64,000 bases of DNA from Pseudooceanicola marinus (GCF_002786295.1 NZ_PGTC01000029.1:188064-252063); one strand, 5' to 3'. Positions 1 through 9,027 are shown, counted from the stretch's first letter. Notes: generated by a model not told the origin, from the letters alone. Translations and numbers: made by a program.

Positions 1-55
1 CGACGCAGTCGGTGTACTTGCAGGCGATACAGTTTTCGGTGACGACGTAGGTCAT
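1..55 (-). CDS. fdxA: 7Fe ferredoxin FdxA, N-terminus only
   Basis: The first 18 codons read MTYVVTENCIACKYTDCV, the classic N-terminus of bacterial 7Fe (3Fe-4S plus 4Fe-4S) ferredoxins. The cysteine spacing C-x2-C-x4-C is the start of the cluster-binding pattern. Family members are soluble cytoplasmic electron carriers of about 110 residues, so most of the gene lies left of the window. It is co-directional with the S4 protein and helicase upstream, 50 bases away, an arrangement common in Rhodobacterales. The call is secure despite the short fragment because the motif is so characteristic. Confidence 0.88.
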   Translation of the reverse strand, partial: MTYVVTENCIACKYTDCV

Positions 56-105
56 GGCTTACTCTCGAAGTGCGGTCAGAGGTTTAGCTAATCCAGTGTC
101 CGGGA

Positions 106-492
106 TCATTCAAGCGGTCCACGGCGATCAAGATCGAGTTTCCTGCGGTCACGCTTCGTCGGGCGAGAATTGCCTTCGATCCGGGCAATCGGCGGAACGG
201 GTTTCCGCTCCTGCTCATCGGGTGGGGACAGGTCTTCGTAAAGGGCCTGCGCCTCTGGCGCAGGGCCGCGCCGGGTGCCGAGCGCCACGATCTTCACCAC
301 GCGGATCAGACGCCCTTGGGGGAAGGTCAGAACGTCGCCCGGACCCACGGCGGCCGAGGCCTTGGCGGCCCGGTTGCCGTTGACGCGCAGATGCCCCCCG
401 GTGACGCAGCCGGCGGCGAGGCTGCGGCTCTTGAAGAACCGCGCCTGCCACAGCCATTTGTCCACGCGCATGCGGGGGGCAGCAGGTTCCAA
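106..492 (-). CDS. hslR: S4-domain RNA-binding protein, Hsp15 (HslR) type
   Basis: This 128-residue protein has an S4 RNA-binding fold at about residues 8-70, including MRVDKWLWQARFFKSR and a GGHLRVNGN turn, and a basic C-terminus ending KRDRRKLDLDRRGPLE. The Hsp15 family binds stalled 50S subunits carrying peptidyl-tRNA. The chosen start is TTG at 492, with AAGGA seven bases upstream; an ATG at 471 just before the S4 domain is the alternative but lacks a ribosome-binding site. It begins 3 bases after the helicase stop, so the two are cotranscribed and probably translationally coupled. Family assignment is firm; the ribosome-rescue role is inferred. Confidence 0.88.
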   Translation of the reverse strand: MEPAAPRMRVDKWLWQARFFKSRSLAAGCVTGGHLRVNGNRAAKASAAVGPGDVLTFPQGRLIRVVKIVALGTRRGPAPEAQALYEDLSPPDEQERKPVPPIARIEGNSRPTKRDRRKLDLDRRGPLE

Positions 493-495
493 GGA

Positions 496-3399
496 TCAAT
501 CCTTGGTCTTCAGGCCCATGAGCGCCGCAGCGAAGGGGTTGTCCGGATCGATCCGGTCCTTCTTCTTCGGCGGAGCGGATTCGAAGGTCTTGGCCTTCTG
601 ACCGCCCTTGCCCTCGGGCTTGCGTCCCTTGCCGGGCTTGCCGCCCTTGCCACGGTCGCCGCGCGGACCGCCCTTGCCCTGACGATCACCCTGCGGACGG
701 TCGCCACGGGGACGACCACGCTGGCCGTCACGGTTCTGGCGCGCGGCCCGACCGGCCCAGGTGAAGGTGAAGAAGACCTCCGCCTCGGGCGTGCCATCCT
801 CGCCCAGCACCGGCACCATCTCGGCGGCGGGGGCCTCTGCGGGCGCCTCGGCGCTGGTATCGGCCGGTGCATCGGCGGATGCCTCGGTCGGTGCTTCTGC
901 CGGAGCTTCTGCCTCGGGGGTGGGCTCTGCCGGGGTCTCCGTGCTGTCGGCGGCAGGCGTTTCAGCCGGCGTGCCGCCGGCCTCCGCGGCAGTCGCCTCG
1001 GCCGCCGGGGCCTCGGCGGGCTTCATCTTGGTCCGTTCGCCCTTCTCGGCCTTGTAGCCCAGGCCCTGCATCAGGTCGGCGAACTGTTCCAGCGTCATGC
1101 CGGTGATCGACAGCATGTCGGCCTTGGCCTCGAACCCGCCACGGCTGTCTTCGCCACGCAGCATGTCGGCCAGGCGTTCCAGCATGTCGATGCGGATGGC
1201 GCGGTCCCCGGCGGCGCGATAGCCGGCCATGGCGAAATAGCCCTGCGGCAGGCCGTTGTCGGCCGGCACGGTCACCAGGCCCGGCGGCGGCGCCTCGGGA
1301 AACTCCTGCAGGTCCTTGGACAGCGACCACAGCACCAGGCGCAGGCGCGTCGGCGCGGGTTTCAGCAGCGCTGGCATGAAGATGGTGTACTGGCCAAAAC
1401 GGATGCCATGCTTGCGCAGCGCACCGCGAGCCTCCTGGTCCAGCTGCTTCACCTCGTCGGCCACTTCGCCGCGCGGGATGATCCCCAGGTTCTCGACCAT
1501 GCGGAAGCCGAAGCCACGGGCCAGGCCCGTCAGGGTCTCGTCGCGCTGCAGGTTCATCAGCGGCTCGAACAGGGCCGCGACCTTGCGGTCGATGAAATGC
1601 TGCAGACGGCGTTGCACCTTCTGCGCGACGTCCGGGCCGGCTTCCTCGTCGACGAAGGCCACGACCTGCGGCTTCATCGGCTCGGATCCCGCGGCCAGCT
1701 TGCCCACGGCCTGCTCGCCCCACATCAGCCCACCTTGCTCGGTGAAGTCGATCTCGGTGTCCGGCGCGTTGTAGAAACGATCCGCACGCAGGTTGAAATG
1801 GGGGATCAGCGCCTGGAGGCTGGCCTGGCGAATGGTCTTCGCCTCCTGCCCCTCGGCCTCCTTGTCAGCGCGGAAGCGGAAACCTTCCAGCCGTCCCACG
1901 AATTCGCCTTCGACGGTCACTTCGCCGGTATCACTCACTTCGGCCAAGAGGGCCTCCTTCTGCTTGAGCCGGCGCATCAATACGCTGGTGCGCCGGTCCA
2001 CAAATCTCTGGGTCAGGCGCGCGTGGAGCGCGTCCGACAAGCGGTCTTCTACAGCGCGAGTCTCCCCGCGCCAATGACTTTCGTCGTTCACCCAGCCATT
2101 GCGCTGCGCGACGTAGGTCCACGTCCGGATGAAGGACAGCCGTTTGGACAGCGCGTCGATGTCGCCGTCGGTTTTGTCGATGCGGCGGATCTGGCTGGCC
2201 AGCCAATCGTCGGGCACCCGGCCCTTCTCATGCAGGAAGCCGAAGATGCGGGTCAGCAGGCCGGCATGTTCATTGTGGCTGATTCCCCGGAAATCGGGGA
2301 TCCGGCAGACGTCCCACAGCAGACGCACCGAGGCGGTGTCGGAGGCGCGCGCACGGACCTCGGCATCGCTCGACATGCTCTTCAGCGCGATCTGGTCATC
2401 CGCCTCGCGGGCGCGCAGCAGGCGGTCATCCTTGGGCGCGACCTCCAGCGAGGCGATCAGCGGCTCGATCCCGGCGAAGTTCATCTGCGGATTGCGCCAC
2501 TGCAACTTGCGCACCGGAGCAAAGCGGTGCTCCATGATCGCCTCGGCCAGCTCGGGCGGCAGCGGCCCGGCCTCGCCCGTCACCCCGAAGGTGCCATCGG
2601 ACATGCCGCGCCCGGCCCGCCCCGCAATCTGGCCCATCTCGTGCGGGAACAGTTCCCGCATCCGGCGACCGTCGAATTTCATCGTGGCCGAGAAGGCCAC
2701 GTGTTTCACATCGAGGTTCAGGCCCATGCCGATGGCGTCGGTGGCCACAAGGTAATCCACGTCGCCGTTCTGGTAGAGCTCCACCTGGGCATTGCGGGTG
2801 CGCGGGGAGAGCGCCCCCATGACGACCGCCGCGCCGCCCTTCTGGCGGCGGATAAGCTCCGCCATCGCATAGATATTATCGACCGAGAAGCCCACCACGG
2901 CAGACCGCGACGGCAGGCGCGAGATCTTCCGGTCTCCGGCATAGGTCAGCTGCGACATGCGTTCACGCCGGATGAACTGCGCCTCGGGCAGCAGGTCGGC
3001 GATGACGCCACGCATGGAATGGGAGCCGAGGAACATCGTCTCGGTCAGGCCCCGCGCGCGCAGCAGCCGGTCGGTGAAGACATGGCCGCGCTCGGGATCG
3101 GCACAGAGCTGGATCTCGTCCACGGCGAGGAAGTCGCAGCCCATCCCCTCGGGCATCGCCTCGACCGTGCAGACCCAGTATTTCGTGCGCGGCGGCACGA
3201 TGCGTTCCTCGCCGGTGACCAGCGCCACGACCGACGGCCCCCGCGCGGCGACGATCCGGTCGTAGACCTCTCGCGCCAGCAATCGCAGCGGCAGGCCGAT
3301 GATGCCTGTCCGATGCCCCAGCATCCGTTCGATGGCGTAATGGGTCTTGCCGGTATTCGTCGGCCCGAGGACCGCGGTGATCCTGCCCTTTTGGGACAT
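496..3399 (-). CDS. SUV3-type ATP-dependent RNA helicase with a low-complexity tail
   Basis: A 967-residue superfamily 2 helicase. The Walker A motif GPTNTGKTHYA is near residue 12, the Walker B variant VDEIQ near 93, and motif VI QIAGRAGRG near 257. These match the mitochondrial SUV3/alphaproteobacterial helicase family, whose eukaryotic members unwind RNA for the degradosome. After about residue 790 the protein turns into an Ala/Pro/Glu/Thr-rich stretch, then a Gly/Lys/Arg-rich stretch, and ends with a short ordered-looking segment (PDNPFAAALMGLKTKD). The basic part resembles RNA-binding tails of other degradosome helicases. It starts at an ATG with AGGGAATG-type context and heads an operon with the S4 protein and fdxA. 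The cellular role is inferred. Confidence 0.9.
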   Translation of the reverse strand: MSQKGRITAVLGPTNTGKTHYAIERMLGHRTGIIGLPLRLLAREVYDRIVAARGPSVVALVTGEERIVPPRTKYWVCTVEAMPEGMGCDFLAVDEIQLCADPERGHVFTDRLLRARGLTETMFLGSHSMRGVIADLLPEAQFIRRERMSQLTYAGDRKISRLPSRSAVVGFSVDNIYAMAELIRRQKGGAAVVMGALSPRTRNAQVELYQNGDVDYLVATDAIGMGLNLDVKHVAFSATMKFDGRRMRELFPHEMGQIAGRAGRGMSDGTFGVTGEAGPLPPELAEAIMEHRFAPVRKLQWRNPQMNFAGIEPLIASLEVAPKDDRLLRAREADDQIALKSMSSDAEVRARASDTASVRLLWDVCRIPDFRGISHNEHAGLLTRIFGFLHEKGRVPDDWLASQIRRIDKTDGDIDALSKRLSFIRTWTYVAQRNGWVNDESHWRGETRAVEDRLSDALHARLTQRFVDRRTSVLMRRLKQKEALLAEVSDTGEVTVEGEFVGRLEGFRFRADKEAEGQEAKTIRQASLQALIPHFNLRADRFYNAPDTEIDFTEQGGLMWGEQAVGKLAAGSEPMKPQVVAFVDEEAGPDVAQKVQRRLQHFIDRKVAALFEPLMNLQRDETLTGLARGFGFRMVENLGIIPRGEVADEVKQLDQEARGALRKHGIRFGQYTIFMPALLKPAPTRLRLVLWSLSKDLQEFPEAPPPGLVTVPADNGLPQGYFAMAGYRAAGDRAIRIDMLERLADMLRGEDSRGGFEAKADMLSITGMTLEQFADLMQGLGYKAEKGERTKMKPAEAPAAEATAAEAGGTPAETPAADSTETPAEPTPEAEAPAEAPTEASADAPADTSAEAPAEAPAAEMVPVLGEDGTPEAEVFFTFTWAGRAARQNRDGQRGRPRGDRPQGDRQGKGGPRGDRGKGGKPGKGRKPEGKGGQKAKTFESAPPKKKDRIDPDNPFAAALMGLKTKD

Positions 3400-3428
3400 T
3401 CCCTGCCCTCGCTTCCGTTCTTACGGGG

Positions 3429-3992
3429 TCAGGTATCGCTGCCCGATACGAGAGGTGCAAGCCGATCACGTCCGGCCTGGGCCTGTTCATGGGCCGGGTA
3501 GACCGACAGCACGGCGCGGTAGCCGTCGTAGGCCGCGTCGATCCGGCCCGTCTGTTCCATCAGCGCGGCCAGTCCGAAGGCGGCCTGAAAATGCTGCGGG
3601 TTCAGCGCCAGCGCCTGCATCAGGTCCGACTGGGCCTGGCCGAATTCCTCCAGCTGGTAGAAGGCCGATGCCCGGATATGCCACCCTTCGGCGAAATCGG
3701 GCGCATGGTCGATCAGCGCCGACAGGTGGCCGATGGCCGCCTGCGGATCACCGCCCTGCAGCGCGTCGCGCCCCTTGCGCAGCAGCAGATCCATCGAGGA
3801 GGAGCCGGAGCGCGACCAGATCAGCTCCAGCTCGCGCTCGATCTGCTTCGCCTCCGCCGGTTCCGCCTGCCCCAGACCGTCCAGCAGGCGCGTGACCGAA
3901 TCGTCGGCCCGCCCTACAGTCGGGACTGTGAGGAATAACGCTGCGGCACTCGCCGTCAGAACGAATTTGAGATGTCGATTGAAAGCGCGCAT
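3429..3992 (-). CDS. Exported tetratricopeptide-repeat protein
   Basis: A 187-residue protein with an N-terminal signal peptide (hydrophobic FVLTASAAALFLTVPTVG, cleavage after about residue 29). About three TPR units follow at residues 70-175, for example AEGWHIRASAFYQLEEFGQA and AAFGLAALMEQTGRIDAAYD. TPRs form protein-binding superhelices, so a periplasmic scaffold or assembly role is likely, but no specific partner can be read from the sequence. It lies 29 bases upstream of the helicase on the same strand and may share its transcript. The start is the ATG before a basic n-region (MRAFNRHLK). Similar short TPR proteins occur next to this helicase in Rhodobacterales. Confidence 0.82.
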   Translation of the reverse strand: MRAFNRHLKFVLTASAAALFLTVPTVGRADDSVTRLLDGLGQAEPAEAKQIERELELIWSRSGSSSMDLLLRKGRDALQGGDPQAAIGHLSALIDHAPDFAEGWHIRASAFYQLEEFGQAQSDLMQALALNPQHFQAAFGLAALMEQTGRIDAAYDGYRAVLSVYPAHEQAQAGRDRLAPLVSGSDT

Positions 3993-4063
3993 GACGCTTA
4001 TAAGTGTAACGCGAGGAGAGGGCTTTGATAGCCCCGATCATGTAAAATTGAAGGAAGCGCGAC

Positions 4064-4360
4064 ATGAGCGAAGTGATTACCACGGCAGTGGCAGCACTGA
4101 ACGAGAAGCTGGCCGGCGAAACCATTGATTTCACGGCCAAGTTCGTGATCGAGGGCGAGGGTGAGATTTTCGTCGATGACAAGGGCGCCCGCGCCGCCGA
4201 AGAGGGCGACGAAGCCGACGTCACCATGACCGCCGAGGCCGACACCTTCCAGGACATGCTGTCGGGCGATCTCAACCCCACCTCCGCCTTCATGACCGGC
4301 AAACTGAGCGTCGATGGCGACATGGGCACGGCAATGAAGCTGGGCTCGCTGCTGGCCTGA
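4064..4360 (+). CDS. SCP2 sterol-binding-domain protein
   Basis: The whole 98-residue protein is a single SCP2-like lipid-binding domain. It has the typical acidic, charged middle (EGEGEIFVDDKGA) and the ending DLNPTSAFMTGKLSVDGDMG, a signature of this small bacterial family. Such proteins are cytoplasmic and bind lipids or acyl compounds in a hydrophobic tunnel; the natural ligand in bacteria is generally unknown. The start is the ATG after GGAAGCGCGAC. It is divergent from the TPR protein and is followed by a strong hairpin at 4368-4394. It sits just ahead of a hydrolase of lysophospholipase type, which makes a lipid-related role plausible but unproven. Confidence 0.9.
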   Translation: MSEVITTAVAALNEKLAGETIDFTAKFVIEGEGEIFVDDKGARAAEEGDEADVTMTAEADTFQDMLSGDLNPTSAFMTGKLSVDGDMGTAMKLGSLLA

Positions 4361-4367
4361 TCCGCAA

Positions 4368-4394
4368 GGGCGGGCGGACCGCGGTCCGCCGCCC
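4368..4394 (+). terminator. GC-rich hairpin after the SCP2 gene
   Basis: GGCGGACC (4373-4380) and GGTCCGCC (4383-4390) form an 8-bp stem with a 2-base centre, extendable outward with GGGC/GCCC. There is no U tract, so it may act in a factor-assisted way or stabilise the 3' end. It lies 8 bases after the stop codon. Confidence 0.5.
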
Positions 4395-4517
4395 TCACCG
4401 CGCTGCGGCGCGGTACGGCCCAGACTTGCCCGGTCGGGCCGGTTTCCTCAAGACGCCTACATGCCGGCCTGCCGCGCCATCTGCGCGGCGCCCTGCGATA
4501 GAAGACACGGTGACCCC

Positions 4518-5477
4518 ATGACCGACGCCACCACAGCGCCCCTGTTCGACGAGGTGGCCGACGGCCCCGAGGGCGGCATCGCCCGCTGGATCAGCACCTC
4601 CGACGGGGTGCGCCTGCGCGTGGTCCACTGGCCGCTGGAAGGCGCCAAGGGCACCGTGCTGCTGTTCACCGGCCGCACGGAATATGCCGAGAAATATGGC
4701 CGGGCCGCCGCGGACTTCGCCGCCCGCGGCTATGCCACCGTCACGCTGGACTGGCGCGGCCAGGGGCTGGCCGACCGGGTGTCGGGAGATCCCGCCCTGG
4801 GCCATGTGGCGGAATTCTCCGACTACCAGAAGGACGTCGCGGCCCTGATGGAGGCCCTGCCGGGTCTCGGCGTCGAAGGTCCGCTGTTCCTGCTGGCCCA
4901 TTCCATGGGCGGCGCCATCGGTCTGCGCGCCCTGCACGACGGCCTGCCGGTGGCCGCCGCCGCCTTCTCGGCGCCGATGTGGGGCATCGGCATGCCCGGC
5001 CCGCTGCGCCCGATCGCCTGGCTGCTGACCGGCACGTCGCACCTTCTGGGCATGGTGGAGGCGATCACCCCCGGCACCAAGTCGGAAACCTACGTTCTCT
5101 ATGAGCCCTTCGAGCGGAACAAACTGACCCATGACCGCGAGATGTACGATCACATGCGTCGCCAGGCGCAGGCGCATCCCGCGCTGATGATCGGCGGGCC
5201 GACGATGAAATGGCTCAACGAGGCCCTGCGCGAAACCCGCCGGCTGGCCCGCATGCCCTCGCCCGCCGTGCCCTGCCTGACCTTCCTTGGCAGCGACGAG
5301 GCCATCGTCGACACCGCCCGGATCCGCGCCCGCATGGCTGCCTGGCCAAACGGACGGCTGCAGATGATCGAGGGCGGCCACCACGAGGTGATGATGGAGG
5401 GCCCGGCCATACGCGCGCAGGTCTTCGATGCCTGCGCCGCCCATTTCGACGCCCATCTGTCCGCCCCCACGTCCTGA
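4518..5477 (+). CDS. Alpha/beta hydrolase of the lysophospholipase/monoacylglycerol lipase type
   Basis: A 319-residue alpha/beta hydrolase. The nucleophile elbow is HSMGG (G-x-S-x-G-like, within LLAHSMGGAIGLRAL), and the early oxyanion-region block LLFTGRTEYAEKYG is typical of the PldB/monoglyceride lipase branch. The catalytic acid is probably in FLGSDEAIVD and the histidine in IEGGHHEVMMEG. No signal peptide is visible, so it is probably cytoplasmic and acts on lysophospholipids or monoglycerides. The start is the ATG of MTDATTAPLF; an upstream in-frame ATG would add 19 unusual residues and is not preferred. It lies 93 bases before pepF on the same strand. Confidence 0.85.
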   Translation: MTDATTAPLFDEVADGPEGGIARWISTSDGVRLRVVHWPLEGAKGTVLLFTGRTEYAEKYGRAAADFAARGYATVTLDWRGQGLADRVSGDPALGHVAEFSDYQKDVAALMEALPGLGVEGPLFLLAHSMGGAIGLRALHDGLPVAAAAFSAPMWGIGMPGPLRPIAWLLTGTSHLLGMVEAITPGTKSETYVLYEPFERNKLTHDREMYDHMRRQAQAHPALMIGGPTMKWLNEALRETRRLARMPSPAVPCLTFLGSDEAIVDTARIRARMAAWPNGRLQMIEGGHHEVMMEGPAIRAQVFDACAAHFDAHLSAPTS

Positions 5478-5570
5478 GGCGCGCGCGCCCGCGCGCCCCG
5501 CATCCCGGCGGCCTTGTCCTGCTGCCCCCGGCGGCCTATGTCGAGGGTCCGGAACCAAACTGGAGGATCC

Positions 5571-7421
5571 ATGCGCCCGCTCCCCTTTGCCGCCCCGTTT
5601 CACGCCCCCCTGCCCCCGCGCGACGCCAATGCCAGCGCCGGTGACGAGGCGGCCCCCTTCGGCAACCTGCCGGAATGGGACCTGAGCGACCTCTACGCCT
5701 CCCCCGATGCGCCCGAGCTGAAGCGCGACCTGGACTGGCTGGAAGACGCCTGCGCCCGCTTCGCCGAGGATTTCGAGGGCAAGCTGGCCGAGCTGGACGC
5801 CGAAGGGTTCCTCGACTGCGTGCTGCGCAACGAACGCATCCAGGCGGTGTCGGGGCGCATCATGTCCTACGCCGGCCTGCGCTACTATCAGCTGACCACC
5901 GCGGGCGACCGGGTGAAGTTCATGTCCGATATGCAGGACAAGCTGACCAATTTCACCACGCCGCTGGTCTTCTTCACGCTGGAGATCAACCGCCTGCCGG
6001 ACGATCACCTGAACGGTCTGTTCGACGAAAACGCCGAGCTGGCCCGCTACAAGCCGATCTTCGACCGCATCCGCGCGATGAAGCCCTACCAGCTGTCCGA
6101 CGAGCTGGAGAAATTCCTGCACGACCTGGGCGTCGTGGGCGATGCCTGGGAGAAGCTCTTCGATGAGACCATCGCCGGGCTGACCTTCATGATCGACGGC
6201 GAGGAACTGGGCATCGAGGGCACGCTGACCCTGCTGACCGATCACGACCGGTCCAAGCGCGAGGCCGCAGCCCGCGAACTGGCCGCCGTGCTGGGCGAGA
6301 ACATCCGCACCTTTTCGCGCGTGCACAACACGACCGCCAAGGAGAAGGAGGTCATCGACCGCTGGCGCGGCATGCCCAACCCGCAGACCGGCCGCCACCT
6401 GTCGAACCACGTCGAACCCGAGGTGGTCGAGGCGCTGCGCAATGCCGTCGTCGATGCCTACCCGCGCCTGTCGCACCGTTATTACGAGCTGAAGCGAAAG
6501 TGGTTGGGCCTCGACCGCATGCAGGTCTGGGACCGCAACGCGCCCCTGCCCACCGAGGAACCGAAGCTGGTCAACTGGGACGAGGCCCAAAAGACGGTGA
6601 TGGAGGCCTACGCCGGCTTCTCCCCCCGCATGGCCGAGATTGCCGAACCCTTCTTCGACAAGGGCTGGATCGACGCGGGCGTGAAGCCCGGCAAGGCCCC
6701 CGGTGCCTTCGCCCACCCCACCGTGACCGACGTGCACCCCTACGTGATGCTGAACTACCTGGGCAAACCGCGTGACGTGATGACCCTGGCGCATGAGCTG
6801 GGCCATGGCGTCCACCAGGTGCTGGCCGCCGGCCAGGGCGAGATGCTGTCCTCGACGCCCCTGACCCTGGCCGAAACGGCCTCCGTCTTCGGCGAGATGC
6901 TGACCTTCCGCGCCATGCTCTCCAAGGCCGAAACCAAGGAGCAGAAGAAGACCCTTCTGGCCGGCAAGGTCGAGGACATGATCAACACGGTCGTGCGCCA
7001 GATCGCCTTCTACGACTTCGAGTGCAAGCTGCACGAGGCCCGTCGCCACGGCGAGCTGACGCCCGAGGACATCAACGCGCTGTGGATGTCGGTGCAGGCC
7101 GAAAGCCTCGGCCCGGCGTTCGACTTCATGGAAGGCTACGAGACCTATTGGGCCTATGTCCCCCACTTTGTCCACTCGCCCTTCTACGTCTACGCCTATG
7201 CCTTCGGCGACGGGCTGGTGAACGCCCTTTACGCCGTCTACGAAGAGGCGCCCGAGGGCTTCCAGGAGAAATACTTCGAGATGCTGAAGGCCGGCGGGTC
7301 GAAGCACCACAAGGAACTGCTGGCGCCCTTCGGCCTCGATGCCTCGGACCCGGCGTTCTGGGACAAGGGCCTGTCGATGATCGAAGGCTTCATCGACGAG
7401 CTGGAGGCGATGGAGGACTGA
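5571..7421 (+). CDS. pepF: M3-family oligoendopeptidase F
   Basis: A 616-residue zinc metallopeptidase. The HExxH motif appears as AHELGHGVHQ around residue 408, the third ligand glutamate lies in TLAETASVFGEM, and the conserved FYVYAYAFGD segment is near the C-terminus. The length matches PepF/PZ-peptidase family members (about 600 residues), which cut oligopeptides of roughly 6-18 residues in the cytoplasm. The start MRPLPFAAPF follows TGGAGGATCC, a good ribosome-binding site, and is preferred over an ATG 57 bases upstream. Its stop is one base from the next start codon, so the two genes are coupled. Confidence 0.93.
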   Translation: MRPLPFAAPFHAPLPPRDANASAGDEAAPFGNLPEWDLSDLYASPDAPELKRDLDWLEDACARFAEDFEGKLAELDAEGFLDCVLRNERIQAVSGRIMSYAGLRYYQLTTAGDRVKFMSDMQDKLTNFTTPLVFFTLEINRLPDDHLNGLFDENAELARYKPIFDRIRAMKPYQLSDELEKFLHDLGVVGDAWEKLFDETIAGLTFMIDGEELGIEGTLTLLTDHDRSKREAAARELAAVLGENIRTFSRVHNTTAKEKEVIDRWRGMPNPQTGRHLSNHVEPEVVEALRNAVVDAYPRLSHRYYELKRKWLGLDRMQVWDRNAPLPTEEPKLVNWDEAQKTVMEAYAGFSPRMAEIAEPFFDKGWIDAGVKPGKAPGAFAHPTVTDVHPYVMLNYLGKPRDVMTLAHELGHGVHQVLAAGQGEMLSSTPLTLAETASVFGEMLTFRAMLSKAETKEQKKTLLAGKVEDMINTVVRQIAFYDFECKLHEARRHGELTPEDINALWMSVQAESLGPAFDFMEGYETYWAYVPHFVHSPFYVYAYAFGDGLVNALYAVYEEAPEGFQEKYFEMLKAGGSKHHKELLAPFGLDASDPAFWDKGLSMIEGFIDELEAMED

Positions 7422-7422
7422 G

Positions 7423-7653
7423 ATGTCCTCCATGCCCAAAAGGCGTGAGAGATTGAGACGCTGGTCGCGGCGGGCGCTGGTCCGCATCCGCCGCACCCTG
7501 CCCCCCGGCACCCGCCTGCCTGTCGGCCTTTTGCTGATGGTGGGCGGGATCCTGGGCTTCCTGCCCATCGTCGGCTTCTGGATGCTGCCCCTCGGCGTGG
7601 CCGTCGCGGCGCTGGACGCGGGCCCGCTGATCCGCCGCCTGCGCGGGCGCTAG
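7423..7653 (+). CDS. Small conserved membrane protein
   Basis: A 76-residue protein with a very basic N-terminus (KRRERLRRWSRRALVRIRR) followed by one or two closely spaced hydrophobic segments (about residues 32-65, LLLMVGGILGFLPIVGFW then MLPLGVAVAALDAG), and a basic tail. No enzymatic motif is present. It begins one base after the pepF stop, so it is translated in the same operon. By architecture it is an inner-membrane protein with cytosolic basic ends. I cannot assign a function; small proteins of this kind with a Pro-Gly-containing hairpin are common and uncharacterised. Confidence 0.75.
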   Translation: MSSMPKRRERLRRWSRRALVRIRRTLPPGTRLPVGLLLMVGGILGFLPIVGFWMLPLGVAVAALDAGPLIRRLRGR

Positions 7654-7724
7654 GGCCACTTGCCGTCACGTCCTGCTAGGCGCGTCGACCGCCTCCTCCT
7701 AGGCTGCGCGCGAGGGAGGACATC

Positions 7725-8912
7725 ATGAAACTCATCCGCAATACCATCCTGGGCCTCGTGGTCCTGGCCGCCATCGCCCTGGCGGTGATCCTGATCTTCG
7801 TGCCCGGCTACATCGAGCAAAGCCGCAACCCAGTGGCGGAGCACCCCGCCTACCCGGTCTCGGACGCGGCGCTGGCGCTGCACGAGGACCTTCTGATTGG
7901 TGACTGGCACGCCGACAGCCTGCTGTGGAAACGCGACCTGACCGAACGCGGCAGCCGCGGCCAGATCGATTTCCCGCGCATGCGCGAGGGCAATGCCGCG
8001 ATCCAGGTCTTCACCACCGTCACCAAAAGCCCGAAGGGCCAGAACTACGAGGAGAACTCGGCCGATGCGGCGGACAACATCACGCTGCTCTCCATGGTCT
8101 CCCTCTGGCCGCCGCGCACCTGGGACGACCTGACGGAACGCGCCCTCTATCAGGCCGAAAAGCTGGAAGGCTTCATCCGTCACGACGGCGAGGTGACCCT
8201 GATCCGCAGCGTGGCCGACCTGGACGCGGTGCTGGCGGCGCGGGCCGAGGGGCGGCCGCACCTGGGCGCCCTGCTGGGCATCGAAGGGGCCCATGCGCTG
8301 GAGGGGGATCTCGCGAACCTCGACCGGCTGGAGGCCGCGGGCTTCCGCGTCATCGGGTTGCACCATTTCTTCGACAACGCGCTCGGCGGGTCGCTGCATG
8401 GCCATTCGGAGGCCGGGCTGAACGACTTCGGCCGCGCGGTGGTCGACCAGGTGGTGGCACGCGGGATGGTTCTGGACCTCGCCCATTCCTCGCCGCAGGT
8501 CGTCGAGGAGGTGCTGGCGATGACCGACATCCCGCTGGTGGTCAGCCATGGCGGCTTTGCGGGGTATTGCGACGTGAAACGCAACATTCCGGTGGATCTG
8601 ATGCGCCGCGTGGCCGAAAGCGGCGGCGTGGTCGGCATGGGCTACTGGGCCGATGTGACCTGCGGCGACGCCAGCCCTGCCAACGTGGCCGAGATGATCG
8701 CCGCCGCCGTCACTGAGCTGGGCGAGGATGCGGTGTCGCTGGGCTCGGACTTCGACGGGTCGGTCGCCACGGCCTTCGACATATCGGAGCTGCCCGCCCT
8801 GACCCAGGCGTTGATGGATGCGGGCCTGAACGAGGCCCAGATCGCCAAGGTCATGGGAGGCAACATGGAACGCGTGCTGCGCGCCCGCCTGCCCGCCCAG
8901 AGCCAGGACTAG
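7725..8912 (+). CDS. Membrane dipeptidase (peptidase family M19)
   Basis: A 395-residue renal-dipeptidase-like zinc hydrolase. Ligand positions visible in order are H-x-D in IGDWHADSL, E in LLGIEGAHAL, H in LDLAHSSP, H in VVSHGG, and D in GSDFDG. An N-terminal uncleaved transmembrane helix (residues 5-30, NTILGLVVLAAIALAVILIF) anchors it to the inner membrane, presumably facing the periplasm. The family hydrolyses dipeptides, including some with a D-residue at the C-terminus. The start follows GGGAGGACATC. It stands as the last gene of the rightward run and is followed by a clear intrinsic terminator. Confidence 0.92.
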   Translation: MKLIRNTILGLVVLAAIALAVILIFVPGYIEQSRNPVAEHPAYPVSDAALALHEDLLIGDWHADSLLWKRDLTERGSRGQIDFPRMREGNAAIQVFTTVTKSPKGQNYEENSADAADNITLLSMVSLWPPRTWDDLTERALYQAEKLEGFIRHDGEVTLIRSVADLDAVLAARAEGRPHLGALLGIEGAHALEGDLANLDRLEAAGFRVIGLHHFFDNALGGSLHGHSEAGLNDFGRAVVDQVVARGMVLDLAHSSPQVVEEVLAMTDIPLVVSHGGFAGYCDVKRNIPVDLMRRVAESGGVVGMGYWADVTCGDASPANVAEMIAAAVTELGEDAVSLGSDFDGSVATAFDISELPALTQALMDAGLNEAQIAKVMGGNMERVLRARLPAQSQD

Positions 8913-8938
8913 CACCACCGCCAGGTCACAAAGGCAGA

Positions 8939-8964
8939 AGGCCGCCCCGAGGGGCGGCCTTTTC
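8939..8964 (+). terminator. Intrinsic terminator between the M19 dipeptidase and rpoH
   Basis: AGGCCGCCCC, a GA loop and GGGGCGGCCT form a 10-bp stem followed directly by TTTT on the plus strand. It lies between convergent genes and could serve rpoH from the other side, though the minus-strand U run is weaker. Confidence 0.85.
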
Positions 8965-9027
8965 CGTGAGTGGGCGGGTCCGGGGGGATCGGACCCTGGG
9001 GGAACAGGGACGAGGATCCGGCGCGGA

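Noticed and set aside
316-3501. A 1061-codon open frame on the plus strand opposite the helicase
   Set aside because: It is the antisense shadow of a clear helicase gene in high-G+C DNA; its translation is Arg/Gly/His/Gln-rich with no recognisable domain.
4395-7568. A 1057-codon open frame on the minus strand opposite the hydrolase and pepF genes
   Set aside because: It covers two well-supported genes on the other strand and has only shadow-type composition.
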